Positions 44,014-53,214 of a stretch of DNA of 64,000 bases are shown here, one piece after another. How positions within the stretch are numbered: the first letter of the stretch is position 1; every line of letters begins with the position of its first letter. The stretch is from Rhizobium halophilum. GTDB taxonomy: Bacteria; Pseudomonadota; Alphaproteobacteria; Rhizobiales; Rhizobiaceae. The stretch lies in NCBI RefSeq assembly GCF_021648825.1, contig NZ_JAKJHS010000012.1:1-64000 (forward strand), in the 5' to 3' direction. The notes beneath the pieces were generated by a model. The model ran no database searches. It was given only the letters and a program-made list of their open reading frames with translations, and was not told the DNA's origin. The translations under genes and the position numbers were made by a program.

Positions 44014-44950
44014 ACCTTTCCATGACGAGGGCATGGCATCCGCCGAAACATCTCTGAGCCTGCGCCAGATCGAAGTATTTCACGCTGTCATGGCGGCGCG
44101 ATCAATCACCGGCGCATCCAAGGTGCTCAACGTGTCACAGCCGGCTTTGAGCCGGACCATCAGGCGGATCGAAGACCTCCTCGGAATTGCCCTGTTCATG
44201 CGCGACCGCAACGGGCTTGTGCCGACCTCCGAGGCGCTTGAGATATACGCAGAAATCGACCCTGTGCTACGCCAACTGACCGGGCTGGGAGGCCAGATCC
44301 GGCGTATTGCGAGAGGTGAAACAGCCGTATTTCGGATTGGTTCGACCGCCAGCGTGGCGCGCGCGCTGGTACCGCAGGCGCTGCGGGTGCTGTCGCAGGA
44401 GGTGCCGGGAATCGAATTGTTCTTCGACGTCCTTCCTGTTGATCAAATCGAGGACTATCTCACTGCCGGACGCGGCGAGGCAATCGTGACTATTGCGTCA
44501 CCCAGACATCCGCTGATTGCCGTGGAGCCGGTTGGACATGCCGATCTCGTCGCCGTCATACCGCGCAGCTTCGGACTTTCCCAACACAGTGTGATCAAAG
44601 CAACCGATCTGGCCGGAACCGATTTTGTCGCCTTCGCAGCCGGTGGCGCCCATCAGAGGGTGGTCGATAGCTTTTTGGCTGGCGCCAAGGTGCAGGTGAA
44701 TACGCGAGCGGTTGCCCGCTTCTCAGATACGGCACTAGCGCTTGCGAACGAAGAAATGGGTGTTGTGCTGGTGGACTACATGACAACCCTTGGCCCCCTT
44801 GGCAGCAATCTGGTGGTGAGGCCGATCGAACATGCCCCAAGATTTGAAATTTCGGTGCTCTGGAACCGTCGCCGTCCCCACTCCGCCAGCCTGGCGAGGT
44901 TCATTGCGATCTTGAACAGGAAGCTTAACGACTTGCCACCTTTGATCTGA
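44003..44950 (+). CDS. LysR-family transcriptional regulator
   Basis: A 315-residue regulator with the DNA-binding domain at about residues 20-80 (LRQIEVFHAVMAARSITGAS, SQPALSRTIRRIEDLLG) and effector domain after it. ATG 44003 overlaps the hydrolase gene; a second ATG 10 codons later (MASAETSL) is also possible. It is followed by the NitT/TauT-type transporter genes on the same strand and probably controls them or the hydrolase. Confidence 0.87.
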   Translation: MSVEPFHDEGMASAETSLSLRQIEVFHAVMAARSITGASKVLNVSQPALSRTIRRIEDLLGIALFMRDRNGLVPTSEALEIYAEIDPVLRQLTGLGGQIRRIARGETAVFRIGSTASVARALVPQALRVLSQEVPGIELFFDVLPVDQIEDYLTAGRGEAIVTIASPRHPLIAVEPVGHADLVAVIPRSFGLSQHSVIKATDLAGTDFVAFAAGGAHQRVVDSFLAGAKVQVNTRAVARFSDTALALANEEMGVVLVDYMTTLGPLGSNLVVRPIEHAPRFEISVLWNRRRPHSASLARFIAILNRKLNDLPPLI

Positions 44951-45092
44951 AGTGTGGATCCCGGATCATGCTCGACCTGCTCATGTCTTGAGGGCATGGG
45001 AGGGATCATCATTGGCGGTTGTCATTGGTAATCGGCAATGGCAGGTAAGAGGCTTGACGCCGGCAGGCGTTATCCATTGGAGGAGCACGCAA

Positions 45093-46115
45093 ATGCAATT
45101 CACATTGAACCGCCGTCAGGCGCTCTGGGGCATGGGCGCAGTGGGTGCCGCCGCAGCTTTCGGTCTGCCCGCTCGCGCCGCAACACGCAATCTGGCTGTG
45201 TTGCATCTGGCCAGCCATGCGCCAAGCTTCATTGCCTTTGAGCGCGGATACTACAAGGACGCCGGCCTCGACATCGAACTGAAGTTCTTTGAGGCGGCGC
45301 AGCCCATGGCTGTGGCGATTGCTTCGGGCGACGCCGATTTCGGCGTAACGGCCATGAGTGGAGGACTGATCAGCCTGGCGCAGAAGGATGCGGTGAAAGT
45401 GATCGGCGGCGCGCTGACGGAGGAGAAGGGCGTGACCGGCGCAATCGTGCTGGCCTCCAACAAAGCCTACGATGCCGGTCTTACAGATCCATCGAAGCTT
45501 GCGGGCAAGACATTCGGCATCACCACCGCCGGTTCGTCCTTCCACTTCATGGCGCACAAGATTGCCCAGGGCAATAACGTCAAGCTCTCCGACATTGAGC
45601 TGCGTCCACTGCAGAAGCTTGGCGCCATCATTGGCGCCCTGTCAACCGGCCAGATCGATGCCTGGGCCATCCAGCCAAGCGTCGCTAAGAAGATGATCCG
45701 TGAAGGTGCCGCAAAGCAGATCGGTCTCGTGTCAGATTATGCGCCCAACTACCAGGTGACGACGGCGTTCACATCAACCAAGAACGCCAAGGATGAGCGG
45801 GCGATGACGGAATCCTTCGTCACGGCCTATTCCAAGGCCATTGCTGATTATAATGCTGCTTTCGTGGACAAAACAGCAGACGCTGATGAAGTCGACGCCC
45901 TGGCAAAGATCGTTCACAAATATGTCGAAAGCGACAGTCCCGCAGAGGTCGCCAAGCAGAACCTGATCGATGGCGCGATGCGTATCAACGAAGGACTGGC
46001 CCTGTCACTAGACAGCTGTGTGGAACAGCTTGAATGGTTTAAGGCCGAGGGCATGGTCAAGGATGCCATCACGAACGAGCAATTGTTCGACACGAGCTAT
46101 GTGAAAACGATCTGA
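45093..46115 (+). CDS. NitT/TauT-type ABC transporter substrate-binding protein
   Basis: A 340-residue exported protein. The leader begins MQFTLNRRQALWGMGAVG and ends near ARAAT, with a twin-arginine-like pair and a long hydrophobic core, so Tat export is possible. The NMT1-like domain is seen in FIAFERGYYKDAGLDIELKF and ALSTGQIDAWAIQPSVAKKM. GGAGGAGC precedes ATG 45093. Such importers carry sulfonates, nitrate, pyrimidines or aromatic acids; the ligand is unknown. A strong hairpin follows the gene. Confidence 0.88.
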   Translation: MQFTLNRRQALWGMGAVGAAAAFGLPARAATRNLAVLHLASHAPSFIAFERGYYKDAGLDIELKFFEAAQPMAVAIASGDADFGVTAMSGGLISLAQKDAVKVIGGALTEEKGVTGAIVLASNKAYDAGLTDPSKLAGKTFGITTAGSSFHFMAHKIAQGNNVKLSDIELRPLQKLGAIIGALSTGQIDAWAIQPSVAKKMIREGAAKQIGLVSDYAPNYQVTTAFTSTKNAKDERAMTESFVTAYSKAIADYNAAFVDKTADADEVDALAKIVHKYVESDSPAEVAKQNLIDGAMRINEGLALSLDSCVEQLEWFKAEGMVKDAITNEQLFDTSYVKTI

Positions 46116-46130
46116 TCATCACGATCGGGT

Positions 46131-46151
46131 GCGGAGGCCAGCGGCCTCCGC
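46131..46151 (+). repeat. Perfect intercistronic hairpin after the NitT/TauT-type binding-protein gene
   Basis: GCGGAGGCC-AGC-GGCCTCCGC forms a 9-bp GC-only-loop-closed stem directly after the binding-protein gene and 12 bases before the ATPase start. It has no T-run, so it is a likely message-stability element. Confidence 0.75.
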
Positions 46152-46162
46152 CGGGAGGTGGT

Positions 46163-46930
46163 ATGGACCTTAGACTCAACAACGTAAGTCACTATTATGG
46201 CGCTGTCGAAGTCCTCAAGGGCATATCGTTGGATATACCGCAGGGGCAGATCGTCTGCCTGATCGGCCCTTCGGGCTGCGGGAAATCCACCCTTCTGCGA
46301 TTCCTCGGTGGACTTGAGCGTCCGACCAGCGGCGAGGTCCTTCAGGTGGGCAATGCGCCCGCTGACTCACTCAACCCACTTACCTACGTCTTCCAGCACT
46401 TCGCACTGCTGCCGTGGCGCACCGTCGAAGGCAATATCAAGCTTGTTCTCGAGGATCACGGCCTTGGCCGAAGTGCGATGGACGATATCGTCACCGACGT
46501 CCTGGAACGGACCAGGCTTGCCGAGTTCCGGACGGCCTTCCCCAAGCAACTGTCGGGGGGCATGCGCCAGCGCGTAGCCATCAGCCGCGCATTGGCCGTG
46601 CGCCCGGCTGTAATGCTGATGGACGAGCCTTTGTCGGCCCTCGACAGCCAAACGCGCGAACTGCTGATGGATGACCTGGTCTCACTGTGGACGAGGCAGC
46701 CTTTCACATCGGTGTATGTCACCCATAACCTCAACGAGGCCGTGCGCCTTGGCCATCGCGTTGTGGTTCTGTCGCGCCGGCCTGGCCGTATCCGTGAGAT
46801 CGTCAACATCGACATTCCCCTTTGTGACCGCCATCTTGGCAGTCACCTCCTGGAAGCCAAGCAGCAACAGCTTTGGGACCTGATGCGTGATGAGGCGATG
46901 GCGGCGGACAAGGAGCTCGTCAATGTCTGA
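46163..46930 (+). CDS. NitT/TauT-type ABC transporter ATPase
   Basis: A 255-residue ATPase: Walker A GPSGCGKST (about 35-43), Q-loop YVFQHFALLPW, signature LSGGMRQRVAISRAL, Walker B VMLMDEPLSALD and switch His in VTHNLNEAVRLG. It resembles SsuB/TauB ATPases. It overlaps the permease gene by 8 bases and forms one importer with its neighbours. Confidence 0.92.
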   Translation: MDLRLNNVSHYYGAVEVLKGISLDIPQGQIVCLIGPSGCGKSTLLRFLGGLERPTSGEVLQVGNAPADSLNPLTYVFQHFALLPWRTVEGNIKLVLEDHGLGRSAMDDIVTDVLERTRLAEFRTAFPKQLSGGMRQRVAISRALAVRPAVMLMDEPLSALDSQTRELLMDDLVSLWTRQPFTSVYVTHNLNEAVRLGHRVVVLSRRPGRIREIVNIDIPLCDRHLGSHLLEAKQQQLWDLMRDEAMAADKELVNV

Positions 46931-47774
46931 TCTTGCCACAGGACCTGTCAGCGTAGCTGCGCTTGCTGACGCAAAACAGGACACCCCTCAAACAAAGGTG
47001 GTCAACTTTCGCGGCGGCGGGTTTGCCCCCATGCCGGTTCGAGGAATCGGCTTGATGGTTTTCCTTGTCCTGATCGCGCTTGCGGAACTGGGCACGCGCA
47101 GCGGCTTCATTTCCAATTTGACTTTGCCCCGGCCATCAGCAGTGCTCGATACTTTTTGGCAGCTTTTGGAAACCGGCCTGTTGTGGAAGCATCTCATTCC
47201 TTCCATGCAGCGGCTTTTCGTGGGTGCTTTCCTTGGCATTTCGGTCGGCATCACGCTTGGCGTCATGATTGGCCTGTTCAGTTACATGCGTGCCGGGTTG
47301 GTACCTCTCGTCGCTGCACTGTTTCCGATCCCGAAGATCGCCCTATTGCCGCTCTTCGTCATCTGGTTTGGCATCGACGAGATGTCGAAATACATGCTGA
47401 TCGCTTTTGGTACTTTCACTCCAACCGTTGTAGCAACCTATGGCGCCGTCGATAACGTCGATCGCACGCTGATCCGGATGGGTCAAAGTTTTGGGCTCAG
47501 CTGGTGGTCAATCGTGCGGAAGATCGTTCTTCCCGGAGCATTTCCAGCGATCCTTTCAGGCCTTCGGGTTTCGATTTCGATCGCAATCATCCTTCTGGTG
47601 GCTGCAGAAATGCTGGGTGCCCAATACGGCGTCGGGTCCTACATCCTGGAGGCAGGTTCGCTTTATGATCTGGAGAAACTGTTTGCTGGCGTGACGATCT
47701 TGTCGGTTCTGGGCTTGATTGTAAGCTTTGCGATCGGCCGCATTGAAGTGCATTTTCTCAGCTGGCGCGGATAA
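46923..47774 (+). CDS. NitT/TauT-type ABC transporter permease
   Basis: A 283-residue membrane protein with about six helices and the coupling EAA-type loop (IRMGQSFGLSWWSIVRKIVL then PGAFPAILSGLRVSI). The start at 46923 (MSDLATGP) overlaps the ATPase stop. A roughly 45-residue cytoplasmic lead precedes the first helix. Confidence 0.9.
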   Translation: MSDLATGPVSVAALADAKQDTPQTKVVNFRGGGFAPMPVRGIGLMVFLVLIALAELGTRSGFISNLTLPRPSAVLDTFWQLLETGLLWKHLIPSMQRLFVGAFLGISVGITLGVMIGLFSYMRAGLVPLVAALFPIPKIALLPLFVIWFGIDEMSKYMLIAFGTFTPTVVATYGAVDNVDRTLIRMGQSFGLSWWSIVRKIVLPGAFPAILSGLRVSISIAIILLVAAEMLGAQYGVGSYILEAGSLYDLEKLFAGVTILSVLGLIVSFAIGRIEVHFLSWRG

Positions 47775-47802
47775 GACGCAGGCCCATCTCCAGGAGTGAA
47801 CC

Positions 47803-48834
47803 ATGCTCGCACTGCAGAAGGTCCGACCTGCCGCGGGCCTGGAATTTCGTACTCTTGAGGAACCCGCACCGCAGGCGGGGGAGGTGGTGGTTCGTGTGGC
47901 ATTTGCCGGCATCTGCGGCACCGATATCCACATTGCCGCTTGGACCCCTGGATATGGGGCCATGGAAAGCGCCATGCCTGTAACGCTGGGGCATGAGTTC
48001 GCCGGCACGATCGAGCGCGTTGGACCAGGTGTCGCATCCGACGCGGTGGGGACGCGCGTCACAGCGCGGCCCTCTGTCACCTGTCGCCGGTGCGCTGCCT
48101 GCCTTGCTGCCGACGAAGACAACTGCAACAATAGAAAAGGCGTTGGCATAGCACGCAACGGTGCCTTTGCCGCCCTGGTGAGGGTGCCATATCGAAATTG
48201 CCATACGGTACCCGAAGGTGTCGACCTGGAGATCGCGGCGCTGACGGAGCCGATGACTGTTTGTGCCGAGGCCGTCGCGACTGCGGATGTTCGCGCCGGT
48301 CAAGCGGTGCTGGTCATGGGACCAGGCTTCATCGGTCAAGGGATTGCGCTACTGGCTCGGGCCAGGGGTGCCACGGTTGTTGTTGCCGGACGTGATGATC
48401 AGGCGCGACTTTCAACCTTGGCCAAGGCCGGATTCATGCATCTGATTGACACAAAAGAGACGGCGCTGGAGGACGCGCTGAGGCATTATGGACCCTTTGA
48501 TGCGATCATCGAGGCGGCGGGTGTGCCCACGCTGGTGAACGCGTGTCTGCCATTTCTGAACAAAAGAGGTAATTTCACTGTTGTCGGGATCCATCCCAAA
48601 CCGGCGGAAATTGATTTGACGCAGCTGGTACGCATGCATCAGCAGATTCGAGGTTCTTACCGCGCTCCGTCTCAGACTTGGGATGAGATGCTGCTCTTTC
48701 TTCAGCAAAACCAGCAGGTGATGCACGGCCTGATTTCCCATCAGCTTTCGCTCCAGGAGGCCCTCCACGGGTTCAAGCTGGCTCAGGAGCGTGTCGCATC
48801 AAAGGTTATGCTGCGGCTTGGAGCGGGATTATGA
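47803..48834 (+). CDS. Zinc-dependent alcohol dehydrogenase-family protein
   Basis: A 343-residue medium-chain dehydrogenase. The catalytic zinc ligands are Cys38 (GICGTD) and His64-Glu65 (GHEFAG); the structural zinc ligands are Cys94, Cys97, Cys100 and Cys108. The nucleotide loop is VMGPGFIGQGIALLARARGA, with GPGFIG replacing the usual GxGxxG. It follows the permease gene by 28 bases and is likely in the same operon. It overlaps the next gene by four bases. It may oxidise an alcohol derived from the imported compound. Confidence 0.9.
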   Translation: MLALQKVRPAAGLEFRTLEEPAPQAGEVVVRVAFAGICGTDIHIAAWTPGYGAMESAMPVTLGHEFAGTIERVGPGVASDAVGTRVTARPSVTCRRCAACLAADEDNCNNRKGVGIARNGAFAALVRVPYRNCHTVPEGVDLEIAALTEPMTVCAEAVATADVRAGQAVLVMGPGFIGQGIALLARARGATVVVAGRDDQARLSTLAKAGFMHLIDTKETALEDALRHYGPFDAIIEAAGVPTLVNACLPFLNKRGNFTVVGIHPKPAEIDLTQLVRMHQQIRGSYRAPSQTWDEMLLFLQQNQQVMHGLISHQLSLQEALHGFKLAQERVASKVMLRLGAGL

Positions 48835-49568
48835 GACCGGCCTTTCTGTCGCTCTGGAACGACTATCCTGTGGCCTTTGCTGAGGAGTACGAGACCTGGC
48901 ACAATTGCGAGCATGTGCCCGAAAGGCTGACCCCTCCAGGGATCCGTTCAGCCCGTAGATACGGATTGTCGGAAGATGAAAAGGTCAATCGCTACTTCAC
49001 ACTGTATGAACTGAACGACCTCGCGGCGGTTCAACATCCGGCCTACCTTGATCTAGTACGTCGTCCAACACCCTGGTCGCAGAAAATGCGCCAGCATTTC
49101 TCCAATGTTTTACGCATCCCTGCAGAGACGACGGCTTTCGGTGGCAGAGGAATGGGTGCCTACGTCTGGGTGCAGGCTCTTGCTGTCCATCGCGACCATG
49201 CTGCCGCTGCGTCAGTGAAGCTAGGGCTGGTCCTTCACGGCTTGGTTCGCGCTGGCAAAGTTCTTGCCTACAGGATTGGTCTCGCCGAACCCAACCAAGA
49301 ATATGAGGTTTTTGCGCAAGTTGCGCAACTGGATCCAGACCTGCTCAATGTCGTCGTGGTGATCGAAAGCAGCCGCCGTGACGCCCTCGACCAACTCCAG
49401 CCAACGATCCAGAATGCAGTTCGGGATACACTGCAGCCGCAAGCGACTCTTCGTAGGGAACGGTTGTTTAAGTTTCTTGCGTCCTTTTGTGAAGCGGAAG
49501 TACCTGCGGACCGCACGCAGATTTTGGCCGCAGAGGCGATGAGATCGCGGTTTGAGGAAGTCTGCTAG
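48831..49568 (+). CDS. Two-domain dimeric alpha/beta-barrel-like protein, DUF4286-like
   Basis: A 245-residue protein. The N-terminal third (FLSLWNDYPVAFAEEYETWH, then EHVPERLTPPGIRSARRYG) has the EthD/DUF4286 pattern with a conserved His and a Glu-His-x-Pro-Glu-Arg motif. The second half may be another, diverged copy of the barrel. The ATG overlaps the dehydrogenase stop as ATGA. The function is unknown; such proteins often help a partner enzyme in catabolic operons. Confidence 0.72.
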   Translation: MRPAFLSLWNDYPVAFAEEYETWHNCEHVPERLTPPGIRSARRYGLSEDEKVNRYFTLYELNDLAAVQHPAYLDLVRRPTPWSQKMRQHFSNVLRIPAETTAFGGRGMGAYVWVQALAVHRDHAAAASVKLGLVLHGLVRAGKVLAYRIGLAEPNQEYEVFAQVAQLDPDLLNVVVVIESSRRDALDQLQPTIQNAVRDTLQPQATLRRERLFKFLASFCEAEVPADRTQILAAEAMRSRFEEVC

Positions 49569-49748
49569 CGTTCTCGCATCCAAGAGCGACCCCCTTGGGC
49601 CGATGGGATCCCCCGCATTCGTCCTGTCAGAGATGGTAATCAGACCAAACGAGGCAAATCATCGCATTGTTCAGAAGATGTAACTTTGGGAACGTCACGG
49701 GACGAAACGTCGAACGAGGAGCAATGAACGGTAACGCGGTGTGTAGTG

Positions 49749-50747
49749 CTACTTTCTACCTGGTGTTGGGCCAACTGGCCGCTTCCTTTTGAGGGCTCGC
49801 AAAGCAGGTGAAAAGACGTAGCTGGCAATGGGTATAAGAGCAGTCCCGATCGCCAGCCCCACAAGTCCATAGCCGGCGGACTCTACCGCCCATGCGACTA
49901 CAGCCGAGGCGTTCGGAACCGCGTGCGCAGCTACTTCGGCCCAATCATGTATGAAGTGCCCTATTCCGGGTAGCCCGAACCCCTCCAGCCCGTGGACAAT
50001 GATGCCGCCGCCGACCCAGATCATAGCGGCGGTGCCCACCACACTCAGGATGGCCATCACGACCGGCATGGATTTCACCAAGCCTCGGCCAAAGCTGCGG
50101 GCCAATCCAACATTGTGGGTGGCGAGCGCCAGCCCGAAATCGTCAGCTTTCACGAGCAGGCCAACCACGCCATAGACTGCCAAGGTTATGCCGAAGGCGA
50201 CAATCACCAAGATGACCGCCTGCGACAACAAGCTCTCGTTTGGAAGCTCTGCAAGGGCGATCGCCATGATCTCGGCGGACAAAATGAAATCGGTCTTGAT
50301 GGCACCTGCTACTTTCTCGTCTTCCAGGGTCTTGGGATCCACCGCAACCGAAGCGAGATGCGTTTCGTGCTCATGAGCCTGGTGGGGGAACAAGACGTGA
50401 TAGACCTTTTCGGCACCTTCGTAGCAAAGGTAGGCACCGCCAATCATCAGCAGCGGCGTGATGGCCCATGGCAGGAAGTAACCTAGTGCAAGGGCAGCGG
50501 GCAGCAGGAACAGAAGCTTATTCTTGATCGAACCCTTCGCGATCTTGAACACGATCGGCAGTTCACGATCGGCAGAAAACCCTTGCACATAGCGAGGGGT
50601 GACGGCGGCGTCGTCGATCACTGCGCCTGTGGCCTTGATACCAGCCTTCATTGCCATTCCGGTCACGTCGTCCACGGATGCCGCCGCTACTTTCGCCAGA
50701 CCGGCGACGTCATCAAGCAGACCAAGCAAGCCGATGCTCAAGGCCAT
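49749..50747 (-). CDS. DUF808/YedI-family membrane protein
   Basis: A 332-residue membrane protein with about eight helices. The family start LGLLDDVAGLAKVAAASVDD, then DDAAVTPRYVQGFSADRELP, KIAKGSIKNKLLFLLPAALA and GGAYLCYEGAEK, are all present. A histidine-rich cytoplasmic or periplasmic loop FPHQAHEHETH occurs near residue 120. The function is unknown in all members. It is a single gene converging on the catabolic operon to the left. Confidence 0.9.
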   Translation of the reverse strand: MALSIGLLGLLDDVAGLAKVAAASVDDVTGMAMKAGIKATGAVIDDAAVTPRYVQGFSADRELPIVFKIAKGSIKNKLLFLLPAALALGYFLPWAITPLLMIGGAYLCYEGAEKVYHVLFPHQAHEHETHLASVAVDPKTLEDEKVAGAIKTDFILSAEIMAIALAELPNESLLSQAVILVIVAFGITLAVYGVVGLLVKADDFGLALATHNVGLARSFGRGLVKSMPVVMAILSVVGTAAMIWVGGGIIVHGLEGFGLPGIGHFIHDWAEVAAHAVPNASAVVAWAVESAGYGLVGLAIGTALIPIASYVFSPALRALKRKRPVGPTPGRK

Positions 50748-51155
50748 TTCTCCTCAGGTTTCCTACGGAGCCATGAACGTTCTGCCACTGCTGCTGTTCC
50801 GTGCGTCCAAAGTCCCCTCGCTGCGGAATGCAGAATTGAGGCACACTGCCATGGCCATGAAATGAGCATCTGACGTTTTTGGAGCAGCCAGGACCCATCT
50901 CTGGTGGGTAACCCATCAGTTCCAGTTTCAGGGCGTGCTGTTCCAGTTCCTTGAGACTGGCAGTGGTTGTCGCCGCCCACCCAGGCGCTCAGCGGGTGGC
51001 GTACAAAGGCTAACAGGCACAAGTTGGAAGCCGCCAGAGCCGAACTTGTTTATTCTGTTTCTCCAGGCCGAGCAGATCACTTGGACAACCGCCCCCTCTT
51101 TGAGCTGCTCCAACCCATCAACATGGCCGACAGGAATGATGTGCCGGGCAAATGC
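50748..51155. other. Non-coding stretch, about 410 bases
   Basis: No gene, repeat or hairpin that I can support. It contains the promoter side of the DUF808 gene and the 3' side of the phnF-like gene. Confidence 0.4.
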
Positions 51156-51941
51156 TTAAAAGACAAACTCGACCGATGTCAGCGGCCAGCAGCCGAGCGT
51201 CCACTCAATCGGCCGCCTGCCGGCGTCGTGATTGATCGCGTTGATACGAAAGACCGGAGTGCCGGGGGTCAACATTAGGAAATCCGCCTCCTCGGAGGAG
51301 GCGAAGCCACCGCTGACGCGCGTCTCTGCGCGGTGATACTTGCCGATCCCATGCGCGTTGAAGACGTCGGTGACGGACTGCTGCTTCCGGTACGCCATCT
51401 CGAAGTTGGGGAACGGGCGCGCGGGAAAGATCTTTGTGTTCACATAGAGCGGCTGACCGTCGGCCGTGCGGGTGCGGCACAGCCGGATGATTTCGTCGCC
51501 ATCGGCGAGGTTCAGCTTCTTCGCGATTGCAGTCGTTACCATCTCGCGACAGAGCACCAGGGTCTGGGTGACGATCACCCGACCGCGGGCGTTGAAGTTT
51601 TCCAGGAATGGCCGGTCGTCACGCACAGTGAAGACGGAGGGAAGGCTGCGGACGAAGATGCCGACGCCCTTGCGCGCCGTCAGCTGCCCTTCGCGCTGCA
51701 GCTGCTGCAAGGCGCGCCGAAGCGTGATGCGGGTAACGCCGAGCTTTTCGGCCATATGGGTCTCGCCCGGCAACTGGCTACCCGGCGCCAGGAAGCCCGT
51801 TTCGATCAGACCGAGAATGTGATCATAGATCTGCTGCCAGATCGCAAGGTCGCTGCGCGGTCGGAAGACGACGCCTCCAAAGCCGGCAAGAATGTCGCCG
51901 CTTCTCTCCAGAGCCTGCGTCGAGTGCGTGTTCGTCTTCAT
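51156..51941 (-). CDS. GntR/HutC-family regulator, PhnF-like
   Basis: A 261-residue regulator with a GntR winged helix (about residues 33-100: WQQIYDHILGLIETGFLAPG, LPGETHMAEKLGVTRITLRR) and a UTRA effector domain (about 110-255; ending RRPIEWTLGCWPLTSVEFVF). It follows phnM with a four-base overlap. Two copies of CTGTCTAyACAG between phnM and phnD are its likely operators. It should control both divergent operons in response to a phosphonate or related intermediate. Confidence 0.88.
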   Translation of the reverse strand: MKTNTHSTQALERSGDILAGFGGVVFRPRSDLAIWQQIYDHILGLIETGFLAPGSQLPGETHMAEKLGVTRITLRRALQQLQREGQLTARKGVGIFVRSLPSVFTVRDDRPFLENFNARGRVIVTQTLVLCREMVTTAIAKKLNLADGDEIIRLCRTRTADGQPLYVNTKIFPARPFPNFEMAYRKQQSVTDVFNAHGIGKYHRAETRVSGGFASSEEADFLMLTPGTPVFRINAINHDAGRRPIEWTLGCWPLTSVEFVF

Positions 51942-53101
51942 GCGGAGGCCTTGATCCGCATCGGTAGTTCCTGGTTCATTGCTGAGTAACTCATCCTGCC
52001 GGCGACCATGGTGGCCATCACCTGCGGATGGGAAGGATCGGTTGCGTCCACGAGAATGACGTCCGCCCTCTGGCCCGGCAGCAATTCGCCCCGATCAGCT
52101 AGTCCGGCCGCCTTTGCCGCATTAGCCGAGACCAGAGGCCAGCTGGTAGCAAGGCCGGCCAGATCAGTGCCCCCCAGCTTGAAGGCCGCATGCAGCGGGG
52201 AAGGGTAATGATAGTCGCTGGTCAACACCGTGCAGAGCCCATCGCGCACAGCCTGCGTCGCATCGAGCGCGCCGTTGTGGCTTCCGCCGCGCACAACATT
52301 CGGTGCGCCGAGCACGACCTCTTCTCCGGCGGCACGCGCCGACACGGCCGTTTCGCGCGTCAGCGGGAATTCGGAGGTGACGGCACCAAGGTTGCGGAAT
52401 GCCTCCCGCTCTTGCGGAGAGGCTTCGTCGTGGGCAAGCAGTACATTGCCGGTAAGCTTTGCCGCCGCCGCCAGTTCCGCGATCGCTGTCGGAACCTCGT
52501 CGCGGCGCGCCCAGACGCTGTCAAGCAGTTCGCGGTATCGCTCCTGGCTTAGGCCGGATCGCGAAGCCATCTGGCCGATCTTGCGCGCTATCGTGCCTTT
52601 GAGGATGGTACCCGTCGTATGGTCGTTGAGCGCGACGATCGGTTTCGGATCGAGCGACAGCCACTGCATCACCGTCGGCAACTGGTCTAGTGCAAAGGTC
52701 TCCCACCGCAGATGCAGCCGCGTGTCGCAGCGCAGGCTCGCGCGGATCTTCATCAGCGTTTCGACGAGGTCGATCGCCGCCTCCACCGATCGCAGGCCCG
52801 GCTCCCAGGAGATGGTCACGCCATGAAAGGCGGTGGTAATCCCATTGGCGACGAGCTGCCGGTCAGTGTCGCGCAGCGCCAGCGCCGTGTCGAAGCGCAC
52901 CCCCGGGCGAGGCATCAGCTGCCGCTCGAAACCATCACCGTGAATGTCGACGATGCCGGGAAGGACGAGAAGACCGTCAGCCGCGATCGCCCTTGCCCCG
53001 TCGGCAGGGGCCGTCGCCAATCGGCCCTCCGAGATGTGGATGTCGGTCTTGCACAGTCGTCCCGCCATAAGCGCGCGGCCGCCCCTGATGGTCCAGTTCA
53101 T
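51938..53101 (-). CDS. phnM: PhnM-like amidohydrolase
   Basis: A 387-residue amidohydrolase matching PhnM, which in the C-P lyase pathway removes pyrophosphate from ribose-1-phosphonate 5-triphosphate. Landmarks are LPGIVDIHGDGFERQLMPRP (metal-binding His), LVANGITTAFHGVTISWEPG, LLAHDEAS and VLTSDYHYPSP. The start at 53101 has AAGGA at good spacing; the ATG at 53107 touches that site. No phnG-L genes lie in the window, so the classical substrate would need to be made elsewhere in the genome, or the enzyme has another substrate. Confidence 0.88.
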   Translation of the reverse strand: MNWTIRGGRALMAGRLCKTDIHISEGRLATAPADGARAIAADGLLVLPGIVDIHGDGFERQLMPRPGVRFDTALALRDTDRQLVANGITTAFHGVTISWEPGLRSVEAAIDLVETLMKIRASLRCDTRLHLRWETFALDQLPTVMQWLSLDPKPIVALNDHTTGTILKGTIARKIGQMASRSGLSQERYRELLDSVWARRDEVPTAIAELAAAAKLTGNVLLAHDEASPQEREAFRNLGAVTSEFPLTRETAVSARAAGEEVVLGAPNVVRGGSHNGALDATQAVRDGLCTVLTSDYHYPSPLHAAFKLGGTDLAGLATSWPLVSANAAKAAGLADRGELLPGQRADVILVDATDPSHPQVMATMVAGRMSYSAMNQELPMRIKASA

Positions 53102-53156
53102 CTGCATTCCTTAAGGGTGGTTGGTGGTAGGTGAAGTGTCATGTGGACGTCATCTG

Positions 53157-53199
53157 CTGTCTATACAGGTAGCCCGTCGCAGCCATCCTGTCTACACAG
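53157..53199. promoter_or_regulatory. Two operators for the PhnF-like regulator
   Basis: CTGTCTATACAG (53157-53168) and CTGTCTACACAG (53188-53199) are near-identical palindromes 31 bases apart, about three helical turns, between divergent phnM and phnD. The GTCTA-AC core is typical of HutC/PhnF-type sites. Confidence 0.75.
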
Positions 53200-53214
53200 C
53201 AGAGGGAAAAAATC

